Assembly: GCF_016862515.1 (NCBI RefSeq) | Contig: NZ_BONC01000065.1 | Coordinates: forward strand, 1 to 43,963 | DNA length: 43,963 nt | Direction: 5' to 3' | From: Asanoa iriomotensis | GTDB taxonomy: Bacteria; Actinomycetota; Actinomycetes; Mycobacteriales; Micromonosporaceae | Shown: positions 33,053 to 41,666 of the stretch, piece after piece | How the letters are laid out: each line of letters starts with the position of its first letter | How positions within the stretch are numbered: the first letter of the stretch is position 1 | The notes under the pieces: generated by a model | Told to the model about the DNA's origin: nothing | Seen by the model: the letters and a program-made list of their open reading frames with translations, nothing else | Databases searched by the model: none | Position numbers and translations under genes: made by a program

Positions 33053-34441
33053 GTGACGACTCAGCGCACCACTTCCCGGGCCACCCAGGACACCCCCGCG
33101 ACCGGCCGCGCCACCCGCGCGCGCAAGTCCGCGGCGAAGGAGGACGGGCCACCGAAGCCCGTCTATGTCCTGGACACCTCGGTCCTGCTGTCCGACCCCG
33201 CGGCCTTCCGCCGCTTCGACGAGCACGAGGTCGTGCTCCCGTTGGTGGTGATCACCGAACTGGAGGGCAAGCGTCACCATCCCGAGCTCGGCTGGTTCGC
33301 GCGGCAGTCGCTGCGCATGCTCGACGAACTGCGGATCAAGCACGGCCGGCTGGACCAACCCGTGCCCATCAACGACCTCGGCGGCACGCTGCGGGTCGAG
33401 CTCAACCACTCCGACGACGGCGTGCTGCCACCCGGGTTCCGCAACGAGTCCAACGACGCGCGGATCCTCTCGGTGGCCCTCAACCTCGCCGGGGAGGGGC
33501 GCGCGGTCACGCTGGTCAGCAAGGACATGCCGCTGCGGGTGAAGGCGGCCGCCGTGGGTCTGTCCGCCGACGAATACCGGCACGGCCAGGCCAGCGATCC
33601 GACCTGGACCGGCATGGCCGAGATCGAGGTGGCCGACGACGAGGTCAACGAGCTCTACGCGGGCGCCGACCTGGCCCTCGACGCCGCTGCCGAGCTGCCG
33701 TGTCACACCGGCCTGGTGCTGCACTCGTCGCGCGGCTCGGCGCTGGCCCGGGTGCTGCCCGACAAGGTGGTCCGGCTGGTCCGCGGCGACCGGGAGGCGT
33801 TCGGCCTGCGCGGCCGTTCGGCCGAGCAGCGGATCGCCCTCGACCTGCTGCTCGACGAGTCGATCGGGATCGTCTCGCTGGGCGGCCGGGCCGGCACGGG
33901 CAAGTCGGCGCTGGCGCTGTGCGCGGGGCTCGAGGCGGTCATGGAGCGCCGCCGGCACAAGAAGGTGATCGTGTTCCGCCCGCTCTACGCGGTCGGCGGC
34001 CAGGAACTCGGCTACCTGCCGGGCAGCGAGTCCGAGAAGATGTCGCCGTGGGCCCAGGCGGTCTTCGACACGCTCGGTGCGGTGGTGCACGAGAACGTCC
34101 GGGAAGAGGTGCTCGCCCGCGGCATGCTGGAGGTGCTGCCGCTGACCCACATCCGCGGCCGGAGCCTGCACGACGCGTACGTCATCGTCGACGAGGCGCA
34201 GTCACTGGAGCGCGGGGTCCTGCTCACCGTGCTGTCCCGGATCGGCCAGGGCTCGCGGGTGGTGCTCACGCACGACGTCGCACAGCGCGACAACCTGCGG
34301 GTGGGCCGGCACGACGGCGTCACCGCGGTGATCGAGGCGCTCAAGGGGCACCCGCTGTTCGCGCACGTGACACTGACCCGCTCGGAGCGGTCCGCGATCG
34401 CCGAGGTGGTCACGGACCTCCTGGAGGACATCCCCAACTGA
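33053..34441 (+). CDS. phoH2: PhoH2-type protein (PIN ribonuclease domain plus PhoH ATPase)
   Basis: About 462 residues. After a basic, disordered N-terminus (1-35) comes a PIN domain (about 37-160) with Asp41 (YVLDTSVLL) and Glu69 (VITELEGK) as metal ligands, then a PhoH P-loop ATPase domain (about 240-455) with [13 protein letters not shown] and [14 protein letters not shown]. Mycobacterial PhoH2 (Rv1095) is described as an RNA helicase/RNase restrained by a small upstream antitoxin, PhoAT. No clear antitoxin gene is visible here. GTG 33053 is chosen as the nearest family-like start; GTG 33029 is possible. A strong terminator follows directly. Confidence 0.9.
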   Translation: MTTQRTTSRATQDTPATGRATRARKSAAKEDGPPKPVYVLDTSVLLSDPAAFRRFDEHEVVLPLVVITELEGKRHHPELGWFARQSLRMLDELRIKHGRLDQPVPINDLGGTLRVELNHSDDGVLPPGFRNESNDARILSVALNLAGEGRAVTLVSKDMPLRVKAAAVGLSADEYRHGQASDPTWTGMAEIEVADDEVNELYAGADLALDAAAELPCHTGLVLHSSRGSALARVLPDKVVRLVRGDREAFGLRGRSAEQRIALDLLLDESIGIVSLGGRAGTGKSALALCAGLEAVMERRRHKKVIVFRPLYAVGGQELGYLPGSESEKMSPWAQAVFDTLGAVVHENVREEVLARGMLEVLPLTHIRGRSLHDAYVIVDEAQSLERGVLLTVLSRIGQGSRVVLTHDVAQRDNLRVGRHDGVTAVIEALKGHPLFAHVTLTRSERSAIAEVVTDLLEDIPN

Positions 34442-34447
34442 GGTCGG

Positions 34448-34471
34448 AGGGGCCCCCGGACGGGGGCCCCT
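34448..34471 (+). terminator. Terminator after phoH2
   Basis: An 11-bp GC-rich stem (AGGGGCCCCCG with CGGGGGCCCCT), a 2-nt loop and a short T run (TTT) beginning at the last stem base, 7 bases past the phoH2 stop. It may also serve the convergent gene. Confidence 0.75.
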
Positions 34472-34478
34472 TTCCTGC

Positions 34479-35069
34479 CTATTTCTTGACGCGGTAGCGC
34501 AGGTGGGTGACCCGGTTGCCCTGCACGCTCTCGAGCGGCCCCTCGAGCTCGACCGGCGCGCTGCCGAGCCCGCTGAAGAACGGCGTGCCGCCGCCCAACA
34601 GCACGGGCACCAGGTCGATCCAGACCTCGTCCAGCAGCCCCGCGTCGAGCGCCTGGCTCGCGATCGTGCCGGAGTTGAGGCCGACCGTCCGGCCGCCGCC
34701 GATCTCGTGCGCCTTGGCGATCGCGCTCTCGATGCCGTCGGTGACGAACGCGAACCACTTGTTGTCCTCGTACCCCGTCGGCGGGTTGTGGGTGAGCACG
34801 ACCGTGGGCACCTCCAGCGGGTGCTTGCCGCCCCAGCCGTTGGTGAAGTCGAACAGCTTGCGGCCGACCACCAGGGCACCCAGCTCGCTGGTGAACGCCT
34901 TCTGGTGGTCGTAGCTCGCCTGGGTCAGGCGGAACGTCATCTCCGGGTTGCCGGTGGGCATGTCGATGTCGCCGTTGCCGTACCAGGCGAACAGGTGCTC
35001 GAACCCGGTCTCGCCGGGGCCCGAGACGTAACCGTCGAGCGACATGCTGGCGCCGGTGCAGACCTTCAT
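34479..35069 (-). CDS. RibD C-terminal/dihydrofolate reductase-like protein
   Basis: A 196-residue protein of the family resembling the reductase domain of RibD and DHFR. It has the N-terminal strand TGASMSLDGYVSGPG (about 5-19), LVVGRKLFDF (about 66-75), a nucleotide-binding segment GGGRTVGLNSGTIASQALDAGLLDEVWIDLVPVLLGGG (key part GLLDEVWIDLVPVLLGGG) and ends with HLRYRVKK. These stand-alone proteins presumably reduce a small molecule with NADPH; the substrate is unknown. AGGAGG lies about 8 nt before the ATG at 35069. It converges with phoH2, the terminator between them spanning the gap. Confidence 0.87.
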   Translation of the reverse strand: MKVCTGASMSLDGYVSGPGETGFEHLFAWYGNGDIDMPTGNPEMTFRLTQASYDHQKAFTSELGALVVGRKLFDFTNGWGGKHPLEVPTVVLTHNPPTGYEDNKWFAFVTDGIESAIAKAHEIGGGRTVGLNSGTIASQALDAGLLDEVWIDLVPVLLGGGTPFFSGLGSAPVELEGPLESVQGNRVTHLRYRVKK

Positions 35070-35193
35070 TTGCGGATCCTCCTCGATTGACTGTCGGCTT
35101 ACCCACGCGTCGTTCGAGGCAGCCGCGGATCGACAGGGTTACGGAAACTTTTTGTCCACGCAGCAATTTGCCCGAACTTGCTCGCTTTTACCC

Positions 35194-35209
35194 CGTGACC
35201 CAAGTCACA
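35194..35209 (+). promoter_or_regulatory. CRP-like binding site upstream of the transglycosylase-like gene
   Basis: CGTGACCCAAGTCACA matches the CRP/GlxR half-sites TGTGA-N6-TCACA in nine of ten positions and is centred about 88 bases before the GTG at 35290. It also contains the exact inverted repeat GTGAC/GTCAC. In M. tuberculosis the CRP homologue Rv3676 controls rpfA, another muralytic gene, which makes the site plausible. Confidence 0.5.
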
Positions 35210-35289
35210 CAATGGTCTCCCTATTTCCCTCGCGACTCACTGTGCGCAATGGTGTCTGGGTCCATGCCCCCGACGAAGGGAACGACTTC

Positions 35290-35964
35290 GTGACTCGGCT
35301 GTGGAGCCGGTTCGGGGTCCGGGCGTTGGCGGTCGGCATCCTCGCAGCGGGGGTGGGCGGCGGCTACTACCTGGGCAACGACCGTAGCCAGGAGCAGGGG
35401 ATCGATACGCGATTCGCCGCAGAGGCACAGCAGGCCGAAAACGTGGTGCTGAAGGAGCACCATCTCGACCACGAGTCGATGATGGCCCAGCGCCGGGATG
35501 CCGAGGCGATCGCCGCACAGCGTGCCCAGGCCGCGGCCAAGGCGGCCGCCGAACGCGCGAAGCGGGCCGAGGAGGCCAGCCGCAAGAAGCGCGAGAAGGC
35601 CGCGGAAGAACCCCCGCCGGCCAAGCCGTACACGGGGCCGATCCCGGCGTCCTGCAACGAGTTCAGCGGCAACCGGAAGATCGGCTGCGCGCTGCTGCTC
35701 GACGAGGGTTTCAAGATCGACCAGATGCCCTGCCTGGACAAGCTGTGGACCAAGGAAAGCGGCTGGAACGAGAAGGCCCGCAACGACAGCTCCGGTGCGT
35801 ACGGCATCCCGCAGGCCCTGCCCGGCAGCAAGATGGCCACCGTCGGCGACGACTGGCAGACCAGCGCGGCCACGCAGATCAAGTGGGGCCTCGGCTACAT
35901 CGAGGGCCGTTACGACGATCCGTGCGGCGCCTGGGCGCATTCGCAGGCCGAGGGCTGGTACTGA
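35290..35964 (+). CDS. Secreted transglycosylase-like (SLT/lysozyme-fold) cell-wall protein
   Basis: A 224-residue protein: a membrane or signal segment (about 11-28, ALAVGILAAGVGGGYYLG), an alanine/lysine/glutamate-rich coiled region (about 55-110, AAERAKRAEEASRKKREK), and a C-terminal lysozyme-like domain with LWTKESGWNEKARNDSSGAYGIPQ (key segment TKESGWN with the likely catalytic Glu), close to actinobacterial muralytic proteins. It probably cuts or binds peptidoglycan outside the cell. GTG 35290 has GAAGGGA about 8 nt upstream; in-frame starts at 35044 and 35212 are longer but lack membrane logic. A possible CRP site lies upstream, and a perfect terminator hairpin follows. Confidence 0.82.
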   Translation: MTRLWSRFGVRALAVGILAAGVGGGYYLGNDRSQEQGIDTRFAAEAQQAENVVLKEHHLDHESMMAQRRDAEAIAAQRAQAAAKAAAERAKRAEEASRKKREKAAEEPPPAKPYTGPIPASCNEFSGNRKIGCALLLDEGFKIDQMPCLDKLWTKESGWNEKARNDSSGAYGIPQALPGSKMATVGDDWQTSAATQIKWGLGYIEGRYDDPCGAWAHSQAEGWY

Positions 35965-35977
35965 CCTGAAACCTGAG

Positions 35978-36013
35978 GCAGAGGGTACGAACACTCGCGT
36001 TCGTACCCTCTGC
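35978..36013 (+). terminator. Terminator after the transglycosylase-like gene
   Basis: A perfect 15-bp stem, GCAGAGGGTACGAAC with its reverse complement, a 6-nt loop (ACTCGC) and a TTTT run shortly after (36017-36020), 13 bases past the stop. Confidence 0.85.
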
Positions 36014-36028
36014 GGCTTTTGCGGCCTC

Positions 36029-36034
36029 TAGGGT
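36029..36034 (+). promoter_or_regulatory. Leaderless -10 hexamer of the S1 protease gene
   Basis: TAGGGT is followed by 7 nt and the ATG at 36042, directly after the terminator of the preceding gene. Confidence 0.5.
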
Positions 36035-36041
36035 TTCAATC

Positions 36042-36839
36042 ATGCGAAGGTTTCGCTTTCGGAGCGCAGTGCTGGTCTCGGTCATCGCCGCGGTTCTGGG
36101 TCTGGTGACCGCGCCGGCCGTGGCGGACGACGGCCAGGAGCGGATCGTCGGCGGCAGCCGGGTCGACGAGGGCACGTACCCGTGGGTGGTGCGGCTCTCG
36201 GTCGGTTGTGGCGGATCCCTCGTCGCGCCGCAGGTCGTGCTGACGGCCGGCCACTGCGTCAAGCGCAGCGGAGCGGACACCTCGATGAAGATCACCGGCG
36301 GGTCGGTCGACCTGGACTCGGCCCGGGCGAAGACGGTCCGGTCGACGCGGGTCTACCGGGCGCCGGGCTACAGCGACGCCACGACGGGCGACGACTGGGC
36401 ACTGATCGCCCTCGACGCGCCGTTGGACCTGCCTACGCTGACGCTGGCCGCGGACACGCGCTACGACGAGGGCCGGTTCACCGTGATGGGCTGGGGGTCC
36501 ACCAAGGAGGGCTCGCTCACGCAGCAGCGCAAGCTGCGCGCGGTCGACGTCGACTTCGTCTCCGACTCGTCCTGCGACCGCAAGTACGGCCGGATCGGGC
36601 TGGAGATCGTCGGCTCCGACATGATCTGCGCCGCCCGCAACGGCAAGGACTCGTGCCAGGGCGACTCGGGCGGGCCGATGGTGCGTCTCGACGGGACCGG
36701 CTCCTGGCTGCAGATCGGCATCGTGAGCTGGGGGTACGGCTGCGCCCGGAAGAACTACCCGGGTGTCTACACCCAGGTGTCCGCGTTCGCGGCAGACATC
36801 GCGGTCGGCATGGCGGTGCTGCGCTCCCGTTTGGCGTGA
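36042..36839 (+). CDS. Secreted trypsin-like serine protease (S1 family)
   Basis: A 265-residue exported protease. The signal peptide is residues 1-28 (cut near APAVA), followed by a short propeptide ending QER before IVGG (35-38), the mature N-terminus made by cleavage after Arg34, as in chymotrypsin-type zymogens. The catalytic triad is His71 (TAGHC), Asp118 (DDWALI) and Ser209 (GDSGGP). Asp203, six residues before the Ser, sits at the bottom of the specificity pocket, so cleavage after Arg/Lys is expected. Autoactivation is thus possible. Several Cys pairs fit the usual disulfides. A rhomboid gene follows 27 bases downstream. Confidence 0.95.
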   Translation: MRRFRFRSAVLVSVIAAVLGLVTAPAVADDGQERIVGGSRVDEGTYPWVVRLSVGCGGSLVAPQVVLTAGHCVKRSGADTSMKITGGSVDLDSARAKTVRSTRVYRAPGYSDATTGDDWALIALDAPLDLPTLTLAADTRYDEGRFTVMGWGSTKEGSLTQQRKLRAVDVDFVSDSSCDRKYGRIGLEIVGSDMICAARNGKDSCQGDSGGPMVRLDGTGSWLQIGIVSWGYGCARKNYPGVYTQVSAFAADIAVGMAVLRSRLA

Positions 36840-36866
36840 GCGCTTCTCGCCTGATAACCCTTGTGC

Positions 36867-37469
36867 GTGTCCCAGTACTGGACGACCGATCCCGATCGCC
36901 TGCGCTTCGGCACCGAACCCTTCTACGCCGCCGTCGGCCGAGCCTTCGTGACCATGTGCGCCGTGGTGCCCGTGCTGTTCGCGATCGAGGCCCTCGACTA
37001 CTGGCTGCACCTCGGTCTGGACCCGCGCGGCGGCATCATCCCGCGCAACGTCTACGGCCTCGACGGCATCGTCTTCTCGCCGCTGCTGCACGCCGACTTC
37101 GGGCACCTCTACGCCAACAGCGTCCCGCTGCTGCTGCTCGGCACGTTCGTGATGGCCGCCGGCGCGCGGCGGGGCATCTGGGCGACCGCGTTCATCATCC
37201 TGGTCAGCGGCCTGGGCGTCTGGCTCGTCGGCGACCCCGGCACGGTCGTGGTCGGCGCCAGCGGAGTGATCTTCGGCTACTTCGGCCTGCTGCTGGCCCG
37301 GGGCATCGTCGAGCGGTCCTGGTGGAACCTGGGCGTGGTGGCGCTGGTCGCCCTGCTCTACTGGTCGGTGCTCTTCGGCCTCCTGCCCGGCGACCCGGGC
37401 ATCTCGTGGCAGGGCCACCTCTTCGGCTTCCTCAGCGGCGCCGTCGCCGCGATCCTGTTCCGTCGCTAG
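36867..37469 (+). CDS. Rhomboid family intramembrane serine protease
   Basis: A 200-residue membrane protein with about six hydrophobic segments. The catalytic Ser is in VVGASGVIFGYFG (GASG) and the partner His in WQGHLFGFLSG; the loop motif HADFGHLYANSVPLLLLG (key segment HADFGHLYANS) is also typical. It cleaves transmembrane substrates within the membrane. The start GTG 36867 (VSQYWTTDP) follows TAACCC by 6 nt, a weak leaderless pattern; TTG 36861 is the alternative. No terminator separates it from the S1 protease, so the two proteases may share a transcript. Confidence 0.9.
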   Translation: MSQYWTTDPDRLRFGTEPFYAAVGRAFVTMCAVVPVLFAIEALDYWLHLGLDPRGGIIPRNVYGLDGIVFSPLLHADFGHLYANSVPLLLLGTFVMAAGARRGIWATAFIILVSGLGVWLVGDPGTVVVGASGVIFGYFGLLLARGIVERSWWNLGVVALVALLYWSVLFGLLPGDPGISWQGHLFGFLSGAVAAILFRR

Positions 37470-37573
37470 TGTCCGGATCGCGCGCGACACGGCGCGGTCC
37501 TTGCCGGTGTGGCACCGCTGTGCATACCGTCGATGTCGACCGGAAGAGGTCGCCTGAAGGGCATTGGTGAGCC

Positions 37574-38542
37574 ATGCGGGAAATCGACGTCGCGATCATC
37601 GGCGCGGGACCATCCGGACTGTTCGCCGCCTACTACGCGGGCTTCCGCGGTCTGTCGGTCGCGCTGATCGACAACCTGCCCGAGCCGGGCGGCCAGGTCA
37701 CCGCGATGTACCCCGAGAAGCAGATCTACGACGTCGGCGGTTTCCCCAGCGTCAAGGGCCGCGAGCTGGTGGCCAACCTGGTCGAGCAGGCCGCGCCGTT
37801 CCAGCCGCAATACATCCTCGACACGAGGGCTGACGACCTGTCATACACCGACGGCAAGCCGGTGCTGCGCCTGTCCAGCGGCGAAGAACTCAGGTGTGGC
37901 GCCGTGATCATCACGGGCGGCATGGGCAGCTTCAAGCCCCGCCCGCTGCCCGCCGCCGAGACCTTCGCCGGCACCGGCATCGTGTTCTTCGTGCCACACC
38001 TGGCCGACCTGTCCGGCCACGACGTCCTGATCGTCGGCGGCGGCGACTCCGCGTTCGACTGGGCGCTGGCGCTGGAGCCACTGGCCAAGTCGGTCACGCT
38101 GGTGCACCGCCGCGACCGCTTCCGGGCGCACGCCGCCACCGTGGCCCGGGTGCAGGACCTGAGCGTCCGGATCGTGGTCAACGCCGAGGTGGCCAAGATC
38201 CACGGCGAGGACGCGGTCACCCACGCCGACATCGCGGTCAAGGGCGGCGAGACGGAGACGATCCCCGTCGACACGGTGGTCGCCGCACTCGGCTTCACCG
38301 CCGACCTCGGCCCACTCGCGGACTGGGGCCTCGACCTCGACCGGCGCCACGTCAAGGTCGACAGCACGATGGCGACCAACCTGCCGAGGGTGTTCGCCGC
38401 GGGCGACATCACCGAATACCCGGGCAAGGTGCGCCTGATCGCGACGGGCTTCGGCGAGGCCGCCACAGCGGTCAACAACGCCGCGGTCGCCATCGACCCC
38501 GCGGCCCACCTCTTCCCGGGCCACTCTTCGGACAACGGCTGA
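37574..38542 (+). CDS. NAD(P)/FAD-dependent oxidoreductase (thioredoxin-reductase-like ferredoxin--NADP reductase)
   Basis: A 322-residue flavoprotein of the thioredoxin-reductase fold: FAD motif VAIIGAGPSGLFAAYYAG (about 6-23), NADPH motif VLIVGGGDSAFDWAL (about 153-167) and the second FAD motif VFAAGDITEYPGK (about 275-287). The CxxC redox pair of true thioredoxin reductases is absent, which is the mark of YumC-type ferredoxin/flavodoxin NADP reductases. It most likely moves electrons between NADPH and ferredoxin. The ATG at 37574 is preceded by a weak GAAGGG. 104 bases separate it from the rhomboid gene. Confidence 0.9.
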   Translation: MREIDVAIIGAGPSGLFAAYYAGFRGLSVALIDNLPEPGGQVTAMYPEKQIYDVGGFPSVKGRELVANLVEQAAPFQPQYILDTRADDLSYTDGKPVLRLSSGEELRCGAVIITGGMGSFKPRPLPAAETFAGTGIVFFVPHLADLSGHDVLIVGGGDSAFDWALALEPLAKSVTLVHRRDRFRAHAATVARVQDLSVRIVVNAEVAKIHGEDAVTHADIAVKGGETETIPVDTVVAALGFTADLGPLADWGLDLDRRHVKVDSTMATNLPRVFAAGDITEYPGKVRLIATGFGEAATAVNNAAVAIDPAAHLFPGHSSDNG

Positions 38543-39080
38543 CCCCTGCTCGGGCGCGCGGTCGGCACGACCGTCGCTCCCGCCAGCCACCGCTCCGCTT
38601 CGCTGCGCTGCCATGTCCGCGTTGGGTCGCCGTGAGGGCGGAATGCCAACGCCTCCAAAGCGCTGCCGCCGGCGTCGGCCGACGGGTGGGCGAGGTGCTT
38701 GGCGGCAGATCTTGGTGATCGGTTGCTGCCGGAACAGCAACCGATTACCAACGTCCGCCGCGCCTGGTCGCCTGCTCTGCCCGTGTCGGAGTGCCTGGTC
38801 TCCCTGGGTCGCCAGGTGTCGGGGCTGACGACGGTGCTGGCCGTCGCGGAAGCCAGGGGCGAGGTCGGCCGTCCGGGGCATCGGATCTGGAGATCTGACC
38901 GCCAGATCCCCGGCCGTCAGGGGCTCATGCCGCCGCCGATCGCAGTTGCGGCCGATCCGGGACAGGTCCGCGCCACCCGAGCCCGGCGGCCGGGCGGACG
39001 CCCGACTCTGCCGGGTGATAGCTGCCTGCGCTGCCGGGCCGCAGTTGGTCACCCTCACCCCGGGCCGGTGTCTTCTGGGG
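38543..39080. other. Long gene-poor intergenic region with a stable hairpin
   Basis: No frame in these 538 bases has the features of a gene. The clearest structure is a 17-bp inverted repeat at 38712-38728 and 38735-38751 (TTGGTGATCGGTTGCTG with one mismatch, loop CCGGAA), flanked by partly pairing GGCGG/CCGCC. A second smaller repeat, GGATCTGG with CCAGATCC, lies near 38883-38910. It may be decayed sequence or a repeat family; no coding remnant is recognised. Confidence 0.5.
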
Positions 39081-40106
39081 CTACGCCTGCTCGGCGATCG
39101 GGCGGCCGTCGAAGTCCACCGACGAGTACAGCGCCAACTTCTCCAACCGGTGGTAGGAGTCGATGATGCGGATCGTGCCGCTCTTGGAGCGCATGACGAT
39201 CGACTGGGTGTAGGCGCCGCCAGCCCGGTAGTGGACACCGCGCAGGAGGTCGCCGCTGGTCACACCCGTGGCGACGAAGAAGGCGTTGTCGCCCGCCACC
39301 AGGTCGTCGGTGTGCAGCACCCGGTCGAGGTCGTGGCCACCGGCCAGCGCCTTCTCCCGCTCGGCGTCGTCCCGCGGCCAGAGTTTCGCCTGGATCGCCC
39401 CGCCCATGCACTTGAGCGCGCAGGCGGCGGTGATGCCCTCGGGCGTACCCCCGATGCCCATCAGCACGTCGACCTCGGACGTGTCGCGGGCCGCGTAGAT
39501 CGCGCCCGCGATGTCGCCGTCGGAGATGAACCGGATCCGGGCGCCCGCGTGGCGCACCTCCTCGACGAGCCGCTCGTGCCGCGGCCGGTCGAGGACGCAG
39601 ACGGTGACGTCGGCGACGCTGGACCGCTTGACCTTGGCTATCCGGCGCAGGTTCTCGACGACCCCGGCGTTGATGTCGATCACGTCGGCGCAGTCCGGGC
39701 CGACGGCCAGTTTCTCCATGTAGAAGACCGCGCTCGGGTCGAACATCGCGCCCCGCTCGGCCACCGCCAGCACGGCCAGCGCGTTCGGCATGCCCTTGCT
39801 CATCAGCGTGGTGCCGTCGATCGGGTCGACGGCGACGTCGACCTCCGGGCCGGTGCCGTCGCCGACCTCCTCGCCGTTGAACAGCATGGGCGCGTTGTCC
39901 TTCTCGCCCTCGCCGATCACCACGACGCCGCGCATCTGGATCGAATTGATCAGCTTGCGCATCGCGTCGACGGCGGCGCCGTCGCCGCCCTCCTTGTCGC
40001 CCAGGCCGACCCAGCGGCCGGCGGCCATCGCCGCCGCCTCGGTGACGCGGACCAGGTCAAGGGCCAGGTTGCGGTCAAGATCCTGTGGAACCCGGGTTCC
40101 ATTCAT
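39081..40106 (-). CDS. glpX: Class II fructose-1,6-bisphosphatase
   Basis: A 341-residue GlpX-type enzyme hydrolysing fructose 1,6-bisphosphate in gluconeogenesis. Landmarks are [19 protein letters not shown] (about 33-51), the metal-binding [18 protein letters not shown] (about 63-80), [14 protein letters not shown] (about 92-105) and [20 protein letters not shown] (key part [13 protein letters not shown]). ATG 40106 has GAGGAGG about 7 nt upstream, against a longer open frame to 40244 with an unlikely Cys/His-rich start. It is divergent from the DUF4245 gene, the same arrangement as Rv1099c/Rv1100 of M. tuberculosis. Confidence 0.95.
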   Translation of the reverse strand: MNGTRVPQDLDRNLALDLVRVTEAAAMAAGRWVGLGDKEGGDGAAVDAMRKLINSIQMRGVVVIGEGEKDNAPMLFNGEEVGDGTGPEVDVAVDPIDGTTLMSKGMPNALAVLAVAERGAMFDPSAVFYMEKLAVGPDCADVIDINAGVVENLRRIAKVKRSSVADVTVCVLDRPRHERLVEEVRHAGARIRFISDGDIAGAIYAARDTSEVDVLMGIGGTPEGITAACALKCMGGAIQAKLWPRDDAEREKALAGGHDLDRVLHTDDLVAGDNAFFVATGVTSGDLLRGVHYRAGGAYTQSIVMRSKSGTIRIIDSYHRLEKLALYSSVDFDGRPIAEQA

Positions 40107-40252
40107 CGGGCGGCCTCCTCGCTTAGCGGCGCTGCAGTGTGAGGATCGGTCGTTACCTCTGATCCTGGCATGCCCTGCCGCTGAACGGGCGTTCGGGTGG
40201 CCGTGTCGGCCCGGTGTGGTCGCTTGCGCCGCGTGTCGGCACAATTGCCCTC

Positions 40253-40804
40253 GTGGAGCAGCAGGCCAGCAAAGAGGAGATCATCGAGTCGAGCCAGCGC
40301 AGCGAGCGCCGGCCCCGCGACATGGTGATCTCGATGCTCGTGCTGCTCGTGCCGATCCTGCTGGCGTTCGGCGCCTACCGGATCTTCCTCGACGGCAACG
40401 ACCCGATCGCGGTCGACACCACGGCCGCGATCGACGACGCCCGGCACGCCAACGCCTTCCCCGTGCTCGTGCCGACCGGGCTGTCCGACGACTGGACCAC
40501 CGTCAGTGCCCGGTGGCAGCAGATCGAGGGCGGCAAGGCGCTGCGGCTCGGCCTGGTCAGCCCCGACGGCAAGGGCGCCCAGGTGCTGCAGACCGACGCC
40601 GAGCCCACCACGATCATCCCGGCCGAGCTGACCGCGGACGCCAAGCTCACGGGCGACACCCAGATCGACGGTGCGGCGTGGCAGACCTACGCGACCCGGC
40701 CCGGCGAGCGCGCCCTGGTCAGGCTCGACCCGGACCGCACGGTCATCATCGTGGGCCAGGCCAGCGAGGCGGACCTCGTCACGCTCGCCGACTCCTTGAA
40801 TTGA
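40253..40804 (+). CDS. DUF4245 family membrane-anchored protein
   Basis: A 183-residue protein: a charged cytoplasmic N-terminus (1-24), one transmembrane segment (about 25-44, [19 protein letters not shown]) and an outer domain of about 135 residues with [13 protein letters not shown]. This matches the DUF4245 family, of unknown function and conserved beside glpX in actinobacteria. The GTG at 40253 is preceded by CACAAT ending 7 nt upstream, a weak leaderless pattern; no ribosome site is seen. It is divergent from glpX across 146 bases. A lipoprotein gene follows after 50 bases with its own promoter. Confidence 0.82.
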   Translation: MEQQASKEEIIESSQRSERRPRDMVISMLVLLVPILLAFGAYRIFLDGNDPIAVDTTAAIDDARHANAFPVLVPTGLSDDWTTVSARWQQIEGGKALRLGLVSPDGKGAQVLQTDAEPTTIIPAELTADAKLTGDTQIDGAAWQTYATRPGERALVRLDPDRTVIIVGQASEADLVTLADSLN

Positions 40805-40814
40805 TCTAGTTAGC

Positions 40815-40820
40815 TACGCT
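40815..40820 (+). promoter_or_regulatory. -10 element of the first lipoprotein gene
   Basis: GCTACGCT contains TACGCT at 40815-40820, about 34 bases before the GTG, with AGGAG (40843-40847) as ribosome site. The same GCTACGCT stands before the second paralogue (TACGCT at 41625-41630). Confidence 0.45.
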
Positions 40821-40854
40821 CCCGGGGTTCACGCCGACCCCCAGGAGCCCGACC

Positions 40855-41589
40855 GTGCCGCACTTTCGCCGCACCGCACTGCTGCTCGCCCTGCCGCTGG
40901 CGCTGACCGCCTGTTCGAACGGGTCGCCCGCGCCGGTGGCCGCGCCGACCACCGCCGCGGCGGTGAGCCCGTCTGCTGCCACGGTCGACCTGCGGACTCG
41001 GCTCGCGCTCGCCGCCCGGGACCTCGGGCGGACCAGCTACGCGATCGTCGAGGTGGACGACAAGGTCCGCAGCGTGTGGGAGGTGCACGGGCCGAGCAAG
41101 AGCTTCCGGACGACCCCGTCGAGCGGGCCCGGCGGCGCGATCCAGATCGGCGGTGAGCAGTGGACCACCGGCGTCGTCGCGGGCGGCGGTGGGACCCGCT
41201 GGATCAAGATGCCGAAGTCGGCGGTCTGGCCGATGCCCGACGTGGTCGCCACGCGGCTGGTCGCGGCCGCCACCGGGCTGACCGAGACCGCACCCGGCAC
41301 CTTCACGGGCTCGGTGCCGGAGCAGGTGTGCCGGGACGTCATGCTCTTCACCGTCGACACCGTGCAACTCGTGATCGCCGACCCGCCCAAGCCCGTGCGC
41401 TGGGCCGAGACCGGGACGATCACGGTGCGGCTCGACGAACGGGGCCGGTTCGCCGGGCTCACCGTCGAGGTCGCGTCCGCCGACGGGAAAACGGCGAAGA
41501 AGGTGGCACAAACCTACCGTGACTACGGCAAAGTCGGTCGGCCGGCCAAGCCCGAGGGTGCCCTTGAGCTGCCCGCTTTCCCCGAGTGA
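40855..41589 (+). CDS. Lipoprotein, first of three tandem LppX/LprG-like paralogues
   Basis: A 244-residue exported lipoprotein: signal 1-19 with lipobox LTAC (Cys20), a Pro/Ala/Thr linker (about 25-46), then a mixed domain with repeated short strands such as WEVHGPSKSF, WTTGVV, GTRWIKM and TETAPGTFTGSV, ending with TYRDYGKVGRPAKPE. Architecture and the TETAPGTFTG segment are shared with the next gene. The fold resembles mycobacterial LppX/LprF/LprG carriers of lipids, an assignment made by pattern only. It has two extra Cys (QVCRDV region only one visible) and differs more than the other two from each other. GTG 40855 has AGGAG 7 nt upstream. Confidence 0.75.
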   Translation: MPHFRRTALLLALPLALTACSNGSPAPVAAPTTAAAVSPSAATVDLRTRLALAARDLGRTSYAIVEVDDKVRSVWEVHGPSKSFRTTPSSGPGGAIQIGGEQWTTGVVAGGGGTRWIKMPKSAVWPMPDVVATRLVAAATGLTETAPGTFTGSVPEQVCRDVMLFTVDTVQLVIADPPKPVRWAETGTITVRLDERGRFAGLTVEVASADGKTAKKVAQTYRDYGKVGRPAKPEGALELPAFPE

Positions 41590-41666
41590 ACCCGGCGGGG
41601 CCACAGCGGGTCGCCCGATGCGGCTACGCTACGGCTCTTCTTCAGCGAACTCACAGGAGTTTCCCC

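Noticed and set aside
32787-33056. 89-codon ORF ending in a GTGA overlap with phoH2, considered as a PhoAT antitoxin
   Set aside because: Any GTGA start creates such an overlap, the frame has no promoter or ribosome site near a start, and the sequence shows no antitoxin features.
32908-34497. 529-codon frame starting at the leaderless-looking ATG
   Set aside because: After the first 50 codons it overlaps phoH2 in another frame with Arg/Pro/Gly-rich nonsense; kept only as a finding about the start.
35100-35290. Possible c-di-AMP riboswitch upstream of the transglycosylase-like gene
   Set aside because: The conserved sequence blocks of that riboswitch are not present; only the CRP-like palindrome stands out.
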